A model generated the notes under the pieces. That model ran no database searches. It was not told the DNA's origin and saw only the letters and a list, made by a program, of their open reading frames with translations. The position numbers and the translations under genes are program-made. 57,719 bases of DNA from Pseudomonadota bacterium. GTDB lineage: Bacteria; Verrucomicrobiota; Verrucomicrobiia; Limisphaerales; SXTU01. Location of the stretch: NCBI GenBank assembly GCA_009922615.1, contig RFVF01000028.1, forward strand, positions 1-57,719, given 5' to 3'. Of the stretch, positions 29,648-38,684 are shown in pieces (position 1 is the first letter of the stretch; the number at the start of each line of letters is the position of its first letter).

Positions 29648-30241
29648 ATGCCTGGCTTTCTAAAATGCAACTGCGAGCACTGCGGCGGGCGCATTGAGTA
29701 TCCCGCCGAGGCTGTGGGCGCGAACGCCGCGTGTCCGCATTGCCAGCAGGAGACGCCGCTCAAGTTGGACGGCGGCGATGACGCAGAGGTGCTCCAGGTG
29801 GGCGGTGGCAAGGCCAAGATGGTCATCGGCGTGGTCGTCGCCAGCGTGGTGGCGGTGGCGGTGCTGGCCGGGGCGCTGTTCTGGGTGAAACGCAAAGCCG
29901 CGCAGAAGGAAGCTGCCGGCACCACGCCGACGCCGAGCGCAAAGGCGGAGAAAGCCGGTGCCGTCGTAGCGACCAATCCCGCTGCGCGTGTGGAACTCGA
30001 TCCCCCCAAGGCCGTTGTGCCAGTCGTCGGAAAGTTCCAGAACGGCTTGACGGGCGCGCAGATCAAACACGGGCGCGAGGTGTTTGGCGGGGCCTGCACG
30101 GACTGCCACCGACAATACGATCCGGCCACCTACAACGACACAGAGTGGGAGCGCACCATCGGTTCCATGCGCGGCAAGGCCAAATTGCGGGGTGGCGATA
30201 GCGCGGCCTTGGATACCTTCGTCCGCGCAGTGCGGAACTGA
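29648..30241 (+). CDS. Zinc-ribbon / membrane helix / cytochrome c protein
   Basis: 197 residues with an unusual order of parts. Residues 7-33 form a zinc ribbon (CNCEHCGGRIEYP, ACPHCQQ) of the kind found at the N-terminus of many PVC proteins. A membrane helix follows (MVIGVVVASVVAVAVLAGAL, about 58-77), then a Lys/Ala/Pro linker. The C-terminal domain begins with GAQIKHGREVFGGACTDCH and has one CxxCH heme site near residue 152-156. If the ribbon is cytoplasmic, the heme domain is periplasmic, so the protein could link a cytoplasmic metal or redox state to an electron carrier. The methionine ligand may lie in IGSMRGKAKL. It is convergent with the next gene with five bases between. Confidence 0.78.
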   Translation: MPGFLKCNCEHCGGRIEYPAEAVGANAACPHCQQETPLKLDGGDDAEVLQVGGGKAKMVIGVVVASVVAVAVLAGALFWVKRKAAQKEAAGTTPTPSAKAEKAGAVVATNPAARVELDPPKAVVPVVGKFQNGLTGAQIKHGREVFGGACTDCHRQYDPATYNDTEWERTIGSMRGKAKLRGGDSAALDTFVRAVRN

Positions 30242-30246
30242 GACTG

Positions 30247-30531
30247 CTACTGGAGCACGACGCGGAGCTTTTCCTTGTCGATGACATACTGCCGCCCGGC
30301 CGGCGGCGTGGGCACTTTGGAAATGAAACGGGCCTTGGCCAAATCTTCCAAATTTTCCGGGGGCCTTCCCCGAGAGGTGAACCAGACTTGGATGGCCTCG
30401 TTCATTTCCGCCAGAGTTGGTTCCTTGGCGTTGACATCCACCGGCGGTGGTGGCGGTGGTGGCTCGGGCTTCTGCCGTTTGCACGCGACTAGCGAAGTCA
30501 CGCAAAGCAAGGCTATGATGTAAAGACGCAT
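30247..30531 (-). CDS. Small lipoprotein after the pseudopilin gene
   Basis: 94 residues from ATG 30531. The start was chosen because it begins a lipoprotein signal (MRLYIIALLCVTSLVAC, lipid Cys at 17); the longer frame to 30612 overlaps the preceding gene. A run of seven prolines follows, then a conserved-looking domain: EPTLAEMNEAIQVWFTSRGRPPENLEDL and PAGRQYVIDKEKLRVVL. This pattern is shared by small proteins that accompany verrucomicrobial pseudopilins. It starts 22 bases after the pseudopilin stop, so the two are probably one operon. The function is unknown. Confidence 0.8.
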   Translation of the reverse strand: MRLYIIALLCVTSLVACKRQKPEPPPPPPPVDVNAKEPTLAEMNEAIQVWFTSRGRPPENLEDLAKARFISKVPTPPAGRQYVIDKEKLRVVLQ

Positions 30532-30553
30532 TTCAACTGAGCGGAAGGAAATT

Positions 30554-31342
30554 TTATAGTTTGTCCCACAACGCCCCGGGAGCACCGGCGGCCAGTTGCA
30601 TTCCAGTGTCACTGGGCTTCATCAGGTCGGCATGGCCGTCCACGAAGCCGACCGGGGCACGCTTGTTGTGCCGAGCGACCAGTCGAACCGGATCGGAAGT
30701 GAACCAGATGCCGTTGGATGGCATGCGCATGTAGATTGTCGCGCTTTGAGGTGTTTCCACCCATTGATCAGGGTCCACTTGGGCGGGGTTGCTGACCAGT
30801 CCTGCATCGGAAAAGATCAGCGATTCGCTGGGTTTCGCGACCTCCGCCTCGCGCACCCGGCTCGTAGAGCCTGCCGGAAGCGTGAGTCCGAATTCGGGAT
30901 GACTCATGGCGATGCCCAGCTTGTTCGGGTTGTTGGCTGTTCCGCCGGCATTGATTGTCGCGGGATAAACCAGGGCGGCGCAGTCGAAGGTTTTGGGGTT
31001 GTTGGGGACGTAATTGTTTAGTTTGTCCGGCCACCAGATAGTGCCGGCTCCGCTTTGCACCAAGCTGGCCGCCGAAGAGATTTCATCAGGTTGACGGGGC
31101 TGACGCCAAAGAAACACAAACGTGGAGTCGTTGTCCTCAAGATACATTTTGGAAGCGAGCGAGACTTGACGATTGTTGTTGAGGCACTGGATCCCCTTTG
31201 CCTTGGCTTTGGCTTTCGACAGCGCGGGCAGGAGCATCCCAGCGAGAATGGCGATGATGGCGATTACCACTAGCAGTTCGATCAGGGTAAAGCCGACATT
31301 GGGATGAGCGGGCTGACAACGTAGGCGGATGAACGTGTGCAT
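30554..31342 (-). CDS. Type II secretion-like pseudopilin (prepilin N-methylation signal)
   Basis: 262 residues. The class III prepilin signal and hydrophobic helix are clear: [20 protein letters not shown], with cleavage expected after the Gly before Phe and the conserved Glu at mature position 5. [19 protein letters not shown] and YLEDNDSTF follow, and the C-terminus carries [13 protein letters not shown], the H-x9-DG type tail typical of the hugely expanded pseudopilin family of Planctomycetes and Verrucomicrobia. It probably sits in the periplasm or inner membrane as part of a secretion-like fibre. It is co-directional with the lipoprotein gene. Confidence 0.9.
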   Translation of the reverse strand: MHTFIRLRCQPAHPNVGFTLIELLVVIAIIAILAGMLLPALSKAKAKAKGIQCLNNNRQVSLASKMYLEDNDSTFVFLWRQPRQPDEISSAASLVQSGAGTIWWPDKLNNYVPNNPKTFDCAALVYPATINAGGTANNPNKLGIAMSHPEFGLTLPAGSTSRVREAEVAKPSESLIFSDAGLVSNPAQVDPDQWVETPQSATIYMRMPSNGIWFTSDPVRLVARHNKRAPVGFVDGHADLMKPSDTGMQLAAGAPGALWDKL

Positions 31343-31416
31343 GGCTAACGTCTAGGAGCGAACCACGGTCGGCTCTAGTTGTCCAGAGGCAACATCTTTG
31401 TGCTGTTGGTGGCGAG

Positions 31417-32391
31417 TCACTTCGCCTGCGCGGCCTTGAGGAGTTCCGCGACGAGGGCGTCGGCTTTCCATTCGTTGCCGATGAAGATGGATTGAACTTT
31501 GCCGGTGGCGTCGATGACCACGGTGCGCATGTTGTGGTTGAAGGCGACGGTCCCGGGGTCGCGGGCGAAGGCGAGGCCGAAGCGTTCGGTAATATCATCG
31601 ATGTCGATCAACGCACCGGTCGCGAAGTCCCAGTGGCTCAGGTCGGTGTCGTGCTGGGCCTTGATGCCGTTGGCGTGGTTGCGCAGGACGAGCGGGGTGT
31701 CGTATTCCACGTCGAAGGAGAGGGAGAGGAAGTGGTAGTTGGTCGGGGCGTTGGGGGTGGATTTCAACTGCTTGATGGCTTGGGCAAAGCGCAGGCTCAT
31801 GCGCGGGCAAAAGTCCACCAGCGGACAACGCGTGAAGATGAAGGTGAGGGCGAGGGCCTGGCCTTTGAATTGCGCGGTCTGGATGGCCTGGCCGAGGTGG
31901 TTGGTAAACCGGTAGTCGGGGAGGGCGTCGCCGATTTTAAGGACTTCGACCTCGCGCACGAGACGGAAGTCTTTGCGTTTCGGGTCGGCGGCGGGCGTGG
32001 CGGTTTGGCCGGTCTTGGTGACTTGGTCGATCCAGCTCTCGAATTCGGCCACGTTGAGGCGGAAGTGGATTTGGTCGTTGGTGCCCAGGCCGGCAAGCTC
32101 GTTGGTGGTGCGGACCTTGAACGGCATGGTCATCTTTTCCATGTAGTTCGGGATTTCCTCGTGGGCGACGACGACGGTGCGGCCGTCGGGCTTGAGTTCC
32201 TTCACGAAGCCTTTGACGAAGAAGACTTGGACGTTGGTCTTCGCGGGCGCGGCGATGGCGGGGGAACTGGTGACGACCGGCGCGGGCGGAGTCACAGCGG
32301 TGTGGCTGACGCGGACGAAGCCGAACAATGCAACCACCACGGCCAGCGCCGCGCCGATCAGACAGCCAACGACGAGCGGAGAGAGTTTCAT
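31417..32391 (-). CDS. SCO1/SenC-family protein with copper-binding CusF-like domain
   Basis: 324 residues. One membrane anchor (LVVGCLIGAALAVVVALFGF) precedes a CusF-like domain (about 54-115: FVKGFVKELKPDGRTVVVAH, MEKMTMPFKV), which binds copper via Met/His/Trp-type ligands. After it comes a thioredoxin-fold SCO domain (about 150-320). The metal/redox cysteines appear as FTRCPLVDFCPRM, five residues between them instead of the usual three, and the conserved His is in VAFNHNMRTVVID. SCO proteins deliver copper to cytochrome oxidase. The fused donor domain fits a copper-relay role. It follows the TauE-like gene by 42 bases on the same strand. Confidence 0.88.
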   Translation of the reverse strand: MKLSPLVVGCLIGAALAVVVALFGFVRVSHTAVTPPAPVVTSSPAIAAPAKTNVQVFFVKGFVKELKPDGRTVVVAHEEIPNYMEKMTMPFKVRTTNELAGLGTNDQIHFRLNVAEFESWIDQVTKTGQTATPAADPKRKDFRLVREVEVLKIGDALPDYRFTNHLGQAIQTAQFKGQALALTFIFTRCPLVDFCPRMSLRFAQAIKQLKSTPNAPTNYHFLSLSFDVEYDTPLVLRNHANGIKAQHDTDLSHWDFATGALIDIDDITERFGLAFARDPGTVAFNHNMRTVVIDATGKVQSIFIGNEWKADALVAELLKAAQAK

Positions 32392-32433
32392 GTCAAAATG
32401 AGTTTGCGGTTCCGGGCTTCGCGGAGATTCGGT

Positions 32434-32799
32434 TCACTTGAAGAACAGCAACTTGCCGCCGACCAGCAGGAGGAAACCGCCGAACATTCGTTTCAAATCG
32501 TCGGCGGGAATCTTCGTCGTGAGCCACGCGCCGGCGAAGCCCCCGATCAGCGCCGTGGGCACGAGGGTGAACACCACGGGCCAGATGACGTTCCCACGCG
32601 AATGGTGTTGCCAGGAGCCGACGATGGCCGTGGGCACGATGACCGCGAGCGAGGTGCCGATGGCTTGCTTGATATCGCCGACTTGCGAGCCGAGCAGGAG
32701 CAACATCGCGGGGACCATCACCACGCCGCCGCCGACGCCGAAGAGGCCGCTCGTCACGCCGCCGATGATGCCGATGAGCGCCGCCATGAAATAGTTCAT
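32434..32799 (-). CDS. TauE/SafE-like membrane permease, half-size
   Basis: 121 residues with about four membrane helices. GIIGGVTSGLFGVGGGVVMVPAMLL is split in the family by a glycine-rich turn (GLFGVGGG), and IGTSLAVIVPTAIVGS follows. Both are hallmarks of the TauE/SafE (DUF81) anion exporters. Typical members have two such halves, about 250 residues; this one has a single half and would need to dimerise. It is probably co-transcribed with the SCO gene, and diverges from the PSD1-DUF1553 gene across 132 bases. Confidence 0.88.
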   Translation of the reverse strand: MNYFMAALIGIIGGVTSGLFGVGGGVVMVPAMLLLLGSQVGDIKQAIGTSLAVIVPTAIVGSWQHHSRGNVIWPVVFTLVPTALIGGFAGAWLTTKIPADDLKRMFGGFLLLVGGKLLFFK

Positions 32800-32931
32800 G
32801 CGGAGTTAATGCCCGCTTGCCGGCGAGCGGGCAAGACTTACGCACGGGCCGCGTTGTCGGCAATTGCTCGGTCGGAACAAGAATTGTCCATTGCGCCCCG
32901 CGTGGGGCCGGGGCATTAAAAGTGGCACTGC

Positions 32932-35900
32932 ATGAACATTTCACTGCTCGTCTTTCGATTCAAGGTGGTCGCTCGGTGCGTCGCCGCTGTGGTTTTGCTC
33001 GCGCCGCTCGCTGCGCCCGCCGCATCCGCCGGGAAGCTCCAATACAACCGCGACATCAAGCCGTTGCTTTCCGACAACTGTTTCGCCTGCCACGGCCCGG
33101 ATGCCAACACGCGCAAGGCCAAGCTGCGGCTCGACACCAAGGAAGGCTTCTTCGGCCAGACCAAGAGCGAAGGCCCGTTGCTGGTGCCAGGCCAGCCGGA
33201 GAAGAGCGCGCTGTTCAAGCGTTTGGTGACGAAAGACCAGGGCGACCTGATGCCGCCTCCGGAGTCGCACAAGGTGCTCAAGCCCGAGCAGATCGCACGC
33301 ATCCGGCAGTGGATCGCGGAGGGTGCACAGTGGCAGTCGCACTGGGCCTTCCTCAAACCGGAACGCCCGCCGTTGCCTGCGGTCAATGACAAGAAATGGG
33401 GACGCAATCCGCTCGATGCCTTCGTGCTGGCCCGGTTGGAGGAGAAGGGCCTCAAGCCTGCGTCCGAGGCGGACCGGCGCACGTTGGCGCGCCGGCTCGC
33501 GCTGGACTTGACCGGTCTGCCGCCGACGGTGGAGCAGGTCGAGGCGTTCGTGACCGACTCTTCACCGCGCTACTACGAGCGTTACGTTCAGCAGCTTCTC
33601 GATTCGCCGCACTGGGGCGAGCATCGCGGTCGGGCCTGGCTGGACGCCGCGCGTTACGCGGACACGCACGGGCTGCATTTCGACAACTATCGCGAGATGT
33701 GGCCCTATCGCGACTGGGTGATCAAGGCATTCAATCGCAACCTGCCTTACGACCGTTTCATCACGGAGCAGCTCGCCGGTGATTTGCTGGCCGAGGCGAC
33801 GGACGATCAGCGTATTGCCACCGGCTTCCAACGCTGCGCCATGAGCACGAACGAGGGCGGCACCATCGACGAGGAGAACGTGGCCCTCTACGCCTCCGAC
33901 CGCGTGCAGACCATCGGCTGGGTGTTCCTCGGTCTGACCGCGAACTGCGCCGGCTGCCACGATCACAAGTTCGATCCCGTAACGATGAAGGACTTTTACT
34001 CGATGGCCGCGTTTTTTCGGAACACGACCCAACCGCCCAAGGACGGCAACGTGAAGGACACCGCGCCCAGCATCGTGGTGCCGCAGACGCCGGAGGACGC
34101 GCGCCGCTGGAGCGCGTTGCCGGGTGAAATTACGGCCGCGAAGGCGAAGGTGGACGAGCGCAAGCGCGCCGCCGAGCCGCTCTTCAAAACCTGGGCGGCG
34201 AAGGCCCAGCCCGCCGACCTCGACGCCGATTTGAACTTCCCCGGATTGCTCGTGCACGTTCCGCTCAACGAAGGGCAGGGGAGCTTAGTCAAAGGTTTCG
34301 CCGGCCAGGCGGCGGACTTCGCGGCGAGCACGGAGAAGGTGGAATGGAAGACCGGGGGCCGATTCGGCGCGGCCCCGGTATTGACCAAGCAAACGCATTT
34401 CAAGCTGGGTGATTTTGGTGATTTCGAGCGCACCAACCGTTTCACGGCGGCTGCGTGGGTGAACGCTCCGCGCGTCGGGCCAACGGCGCATGCGAGTCTG
34501 TTTGGTCGCATGGATTCTGCCAGCAATCATCCCGGCTGGGATCTGTTCCAGAGCAACGATGAGTTCGTGCTGCATCTCGTTCACCAGTGGCCGGGTAACG
34601 CCATTCGCGTGAGCACCACCGGCAAGGTTGTGAAGGCTGGCAAGTGGCAGCATGTCGCCGCGACCTACGACGGCTCGGGCAAGGGCAAGGGCGTGAAGCT
34701 CTACGTGGACGGCGTCGAAGCCAAACTCAAGGTGGACAACGACACGCTGACGCAGTCCATCCACACCGCGCAGGCGCTGCGCATCGGCCAGCGCAGCAGC
34801 GGTGAGGCATTTGAAGGTGGGCAACTGCAAGATGTGCGGCTCTACGGGCGCGCGCTGTCAGCCGCCGAGGTGAAGACGCTGCACGCGGTCGCGCCGCTCC
34901 AGACCTTGCTGGCTTTGGCACCGGAGAAGCGCACCAAGGCCCAAGTGGATTCGCTATTCGAGCACTGGCTCAACACACGGGACGAGCCCTACAAGCAGCT
35001 CGCCGCCACCTTCGCGGCGTTGGAAGCCGAGCGCACCGCGATCAAGGAGCGCAATCCCGTGACGCACGTGCAGCAGGAGAAGATGGATTCCCAGCCGATG
35101 GCGCGCGTGCTCTTTCGCGGCCAATACGATCAGCCGCGCGACGAGGTCAAGGCCGACACGTTTGCGGCCTTGAATCCTTTTCCCGCTGGCGCTCCCCGCA
35201 ACCGCCTCGGCCTCGCGCAATGGCTCGTGGCTGCCGATCAACCGCTTACCGCGCGCGTGACGGTCAATCGTTTCTGGCAGGAGTTGTTTGGCACGGGTTT
35301 GGTGAAGACGACCGAGGATTTCGGCATTGCCGGCGAGGCCCCGGTGAACCAGGCGTTGCTCGACTGGTTGGCCGTGGAATTCCGCGAGGGCGGCTGGGAT
35401 GTGAAGCGGTTGTTCACCTTGCTGGTGACTTCCGCCGCGTATCGCCAGAGTGCTGTGGTGACGAAGGAGAAGTTGGAACTGGACCCCTACAACCGCCTGC
35501 TCTCGCGCGGCCCGCGCTTCCGCATGGATGCCGAGATGGTGCGCGATTACGCCCTGTCCGTCAGCGGCCTGCTGGTGCCGAAGCTGGGCGGCGCGAGCGT
35601 GCGGCCGTATCAGCCCGACGGCGTGTGGGAGGCGGTCGCGATGCCCGGCAGCACCACGCGTTTCTACAAGCGCGATGCGGGCGAGGCGCTCTACCGCCGC
35701 AGCCTGTATACGTTCTGGAAACGCGCCGCCCCGCCCGCGCTGCTGGAAACCTTCAACGCTCCGAGCCGCGAGGTGTCCTGCACTCGCCGCGAACGCACGA
35801 ACACGCCCCTCCAGGCACTCGCCACATTGAACGATCCGACGTTTGTCGAAGCCGCGCGGCGGCTCGCGGAAAATGCGCTGAAGCACAGCAATGATCCGGC

Positions 35901-36144
35901 CCGCGCCGCCGAGTTCCTCGCGCAGCGCGTCCTGGTCCGTCCGCTCAAAGCCACCGAGAAATCCGTGATCGCCGACACGCTGAAAGAGGCGCAGCGCTAT
36001 TACCTTGGCCATGAAGCCGAGGCGAAGCAGCTCATCGCCGTCGGCGAATCGAAACCCGGCGATCAGCTCGCGCCCGCGCAGCTCGCCGCCCTCACGCTGG
36101 TCGCCAACCAAGTGATGAACCTGGATGAAGTGCTGAACAAGTAA
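32932..36144 (+). CDS. PSD1 / DUF1549 / LamG / DUF1553 cytochrome-type exported protein
   Basis: 1070 residues. A signal peptide (1-33) is followed by a planctomycete-type cytochrome c domain PSD1 (SDNCFACHGPD, CxxCH near residue 48). Then comes DUF1549 (NPLDAFVLARLEEKGL, LARRLALDLTGLPPT) with a second heme site in CAGCHDHKFDP. A LamG/concanavalin insert (about 430-640; FTAAAWVNAPRVG, LYVDGVEAKL) precedes the DUF1553 domain (about 735-1010; NRLGLAQWLVAADQPLTARV, SREVSCTRRERTNTPLQAL). These proteins almost always pair with a DUF1501 protein, as here 12 bases downstream. They are thought to act in extracellular polysaccharide degradation in PVC bacteria; the reaction is unknown. The LamG insert suggests glycan binding. 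Confidence 0.95.
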   Translation: MNISLLVFRFKVVARCVAAVVLLAPLAAPAASAGKLQYNRDIKPLLSDNCFACHGPDANTRKAKLRLDTKEGFFGQTKSEGPLLVPGQPEKSALFKRLVTKDQGDLMPPPESHKVLKPEQIARIRQWIAEGAQWQSHWAFLKPERPPLPAVNDKKWGRNPLDAFVLARLEEKGLKPASEADRRTLARRLALDLTGLPPTVEQVEAFVTDSSPRYYERYVQQLLDSPHWGEHRGRAWLDAARYADTHGLHFDNYREMWPYRDWVIKAFNRNLPYDRFITEQLAGDLLAEATDDQRIATGFQRCAMSTNEGGTIDEENVALYASDRVQTIGWVFLGLTANCAGCHDHKFDPVTMKDFYSMAAFFRNTTQPPKDGNVKDTAPSIVVPQTPEDARRWSALPGEITAAKAKVDERKRAAEPLFKTWAAKAQPADLDADLNFPGLLVHVPLNEGQGSLVKGFAGQAADFAASTEKVEWKTGGRFGAAPVLTKQTHFKLGDFGDFERTNRFTAAAWVNAPRVGPTAHASLFGRMDSASNHPGWDLFQSNDEFVLHLVHQWPGNAIRVSTTGKVVKAGKWQHVAATYDGSGKGKGVKLYVDGVEAKLKVDNDTLTQSIHTAQALRIGQRSSGEAFEGGQLQDVRLYGRALSAAEVKTLHAVAPLQTLLALAPEKRTKAQVDSLFEHWLNTRDEPYKQLAATFAALEAERTAIKERNPVTHVQQEKMDSQPMARVLFRGQYDQPRDEVKADTFAALNPFPAGAPRNRLGLAQWLVAADQPLTARVTVNRFWQELFGTGLVKTTEDFGIAGEAPVNQALLDWLAVEFREGGWDVKRLFTLLVTSAAYRQSAVVTKEKLELDPYNRLLSRGPRFRMDAEMVRDYALSVSGLLVPKLGGASVRPYQPDGVWEAVAMPGSTTRFYKRDAGEALYRRSLYTFWKRAAPPALLETFNAPSREVSCTRRERTNTPLQALATLNDPTFVEAARRLAENALKHSNDPARAAEFLAQRVLVRPLKATEKSVIADTLKEAQRYYLGHEAEAKQLIAVGESKPGDQLAPAQLAALTLVANQVMNLDEVLNK

Positions 36145-36156
36145 CTGCCTTTCGCC

Positions 36157-37620
36157 ATGAATCCTTTCACCGACCACCGCCTCCTCGAAACTCGCCGCCA
36201 GTTCTTCACGCACGGCAAGCACGCCCTTGGCTACGCCACGCTGGCGAGCCTGCTGGGCGATGCCTTCACCGGCTCCACTCCCGCCGCCCCGGCCAGCGAC
36301 CGGCCGTTGCTGCCGCACTTCCTGCCCAAGGCCAAGCACGTCATCTACCTGCACATGGTCGGTGGCCCGTCGCAGATGGACCTCTACGATTACAAGCCGG
36401 TGATGCAGGACTGGTATGACAAGGACCTGCCCGACTCCATCCGCAAAGGTCAACGGCTCACCACGATGACCAGCGGGCAGGCCCGCTTCCCCATCGCGCC
36501 GTCGAAATACCACTTCAGCCAGGTCGGTAAAAGCGGCGGCTGGATGAACGCCGAGTTGCTCCCGCACACCGCCAAGTGCGTGGACGATATGGCCATCATC
36601 CGCTCGCTTCACACCGAGGCCATCAACCACGAGCCGGCCATCTGCCACATGCAGACCGGCAACCAAGTCACCGGTCGGCCGTGCCTCGGCTCTTGGGCCA
36701 GCTACGGTCTCGGCTCCCTCAACGAAAACCTGCCCACCTTCGTGGTCCTTGTTGCCGAGCCGAGCAACCGCGAGCAGCTCCAGGCCATCTCCGGCCGGCT
36801 TTGGTCCAGCGGCTTTCTCCCCGGCGAACACGCCGGCGTCTCCTTCCGCAGCGCGGGCGATCCGATTCTCTTCATCAACAACCCACCCGGCCTACCCAGC
36901 ACACTGCGGCGCACGCAGCTCGACGGCTTGAGCAAACTCAACCAGCTTGCTTATCGCGAAGTTGGCGATCCCGAGACGCACACACGGATCCAGCAGTTTG
37001 AAATGGCCTTCCGCATGCAAACCAGCGTGCCAGACCTCACCGACTTGAAGCACGAGACCGAGGCCACCTACCAACTCTACGGCGACGACGCCCGCAAGCC
37101 CGGCACCTTTGCCAACACCTGCCTGCTCGCGCGCCGGCTCATCGAAAGGGGCACACGCTTCGTGCAGGTCTATCACAACAACTGGGACCACCACTCCAAC
37201 GTCGGTGGCCGCATGCCTTCGCAATGCCGCGACGTGGATCAGGCGACCTACGCGCTCATTCACGACCTCAAGGCACGCGGCCTTTTCGACGAGACGCTCA
37301 TCATCTGGGGCGGCGAGTTCGGGCGCACCATTTACAGTCAAGGTGGTCTATCCAAGGAGAATTACGGTCGTGACCATCACCCGCGCTGCTTCTCCATGTG
37401 GCTGGCCGGCGGCGGCATCAAAGGCGGCGTGGTCTATGGCGAGACCGATGACTTCAGCTACAACATCGTAAAAGACCCCGTCCACGTCCGCGACCTGCAC
37501 GCTACGATTCTCCACCTGCTGGGCATCAAGCACGACCGCTTCACCTACAAGTATCAGGGGCTGGACTTCCGCCTGACCGGTGTGGAGCCAGCCAGTCCGA
37601 TCAAGGCGCTCATCGCTTAA
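36157..37620 (+). CDS. DUF1501 family protein, Tat-exported
   Basis: 487 residues. The N-terminus has a twin-arginine signal (ETRRQFFTHGKHALGYATLA), so the protein is folded before export. The body matches DUF1501, related to the alkaline phosphatase/sulfatase superfamily: HVIYLHMVGGPSQMDLYDYK near residue 65, FVQVYHNNWDHH near 335, LIIWGGEFGRT near 385 and GRDHHPRCFSMWLAGGGIKGG near 403. The Asp/His residues resemble the metal-binding set of that superfamily. It starts 12 bases after the DUF1553 gene, so the two form one transcription unit and probably one functional pair. Confidence 0.95.
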   Translation: MNPFTDHRLLETRRQFFTHGKHALGYATLASLLGDAFTGSTPAAPASDRPLLPHFLPKAKHVIYLHMVGGPSQMDLYDYKPVMQDWYDKDLPDSIRKGQRLTTMTSGQARFPIAPSKYHFSQVGKSGGWMNAELLPHTAKCVDDMAIIRSLHTEAINHEPAICHMQTGNQVTGRPCLGSWASYGLGSLNENLPTFVVLVAEPSNREQLQAISGRLWSSGFLPGEHAGVSFRSAGDPILFINNPPGLPSTLRRTQLDGLSKLNQLAYREVGDPETHTRIQQFEMAFRMQTSVPDLTDLKHETEATYQLYGDDARKPGTFANTCLLARRLIERGTRFVQVYHNNWDHHSNVGGRMPSQCRDVDQATYALIHDLKARGLFDETLIIWGGEFGRTIYSQGGLSKENYGRDHHPRCFSMWLAGGGIKGGVVYGETDDFSYNIVKDPVHVRDLHATILHLLGIKHDRFTYKYQGLDFRLTGVEPASPIKALIA

Positions 37621-37756
37621 CACCCCGACTCCGATCAGGATGTGAAGCTCTTTGCCGCTGGCGTCGCACGGGCGATGTGGGTGCGCCGTTATTGTGCTCT
37701 CGGTCTTCAACCGGCTTGCTTTGTCCAATTCAGCGAGCAGTATTTCCGACGTCGCC

Positions 37757-38674
37757 ATGCCCACTGCTGCACCATCGTCCAACGGCTCCCGCCGCCGCTT
37801 CGTTCAATTCACTACGACGGCGGCGTTCGCTGCAATCGTTCCCTCATTGCCTGCCGCCGCGCCCGCGCCGCGCTGGCCGATCATCGGCTTCAGCAAGCCG
37901 TTTCAAAGCCTCGGCCCCGAGCAGACCGCTGACACCGTGGCGGAGATCGGCTGGGATGGTATCGAGTGCCCCGTGCGTGCGAAGGGCCAGGTGTTGCCTG
38001 AGCGCGTGGAGGTGGATTTGCCCAAGTTCGTCGAGGCTTTGCGCAAACGCGGGAAGGAAATCTCCATCATCACCACCGACGTGAAAAACGTCGCACAGCC
38101 GCTCACGGCCAAAGTCCTTCGCACCGCCGCCAAGCTCGGCATCAAACGCTACCGGCTCTCGTTCTGGAAATACACGAAGGACAAACCCATCCCCGCGCAG
38201 CTCGACGAGATTCGCGCGGAGTTGAGCGATCTGGCCGCTCTGAACAAGGAGCTCGGCCTGCAAGCCGGTTTTCAAAACCACTCCGGGGCGGACTACGTCG
38301 GCGCGCCAGTCTGGGACATCTGGCAGCTCGTGCGCGAACTGGACCCGAAGCTCATGGGCGCGTGCTTCGACATCGGCCACGCCACGCTGGAAGGCGGTTA
38401 CTCGTGGCCCAGCACGGCGCGCTTGATGGAGCCGCACCTGACCGCCGTCTTCGTGAAAGATTTCGCCTGGAAGAAGGGTGAGAAAGGCTGGAAGGCCGAG
38501 TGGTGTCCGCTTGGCGAAGGCACGGTGAACAAGTGCTTTTTCGCTTGGCTGAAGAAGACCCCCTTCAACGGTCCCATCTCACAGCACCACGAATACGACC
38601 ACGGCGAGGGCAAGCCGATGATTGCCAAAATGCAGCAGGACCTCCGTGTCTTGCGTGAGTGGCTCGCGGCGTGA
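37757..38674 (+). CDS. Sugar phosphate isomerase/epimerase-like TIM barrel, Tat-exported
   Basis: 305 residues from ATG 37757. This start gives a twin-arginine signal (GSRRRFVQFTTTAAFAAIVP); the longer frame to 37652 does not. The AP-endonuclease-2/xylose-isomerase-like barrel is visible as ETVAEIGWDGIEC-type (here DTVAEIGWDGIECPV), QAGFQNHSGADYVG, ACFDIGHATLEGG, VFVKDFAWKKG and a C-terminal ISQHHEYDHGEG. These segments supply the metal-binding Glu/Asp/His residues. The preference is for sugar-like substrates by family, but the real one is unknown. Export of such barrels is common in Verrucomicrobiota. It lies 136 bases after DUF1501 and 10 bases before the DUF1028 gene. Confidence 0.88.
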   Translation: MPTAAPSSNGSRRRFVQFTTTAAFAAIVPSLPAAAPAPRWPIIGFSKPFQSLGPEQTADTVAEIGWDGIECPVRAKGQVLPERVEVDLPKFVEALRKRGKEISIITTDVKNVAQPLTAKVLRTAAKLGIKRYRLSFWKYTKDKPIPAQLDEIRAELSDLAALNKELGLQAGFQNHSGADYVGAPVWDIWQLVRELDPKLMGACFDIGHATLEGGYSWPSTARLMEPHLTAVFVKDFAWKKGEKGWKAEWCPLGEGTVNKCFFAWLKKTPFNGPISQHHEYDHGEGKPMIAKMQQDLRVLREWLAA

Positions 38675-38684
38675 GGAAAGCTCC

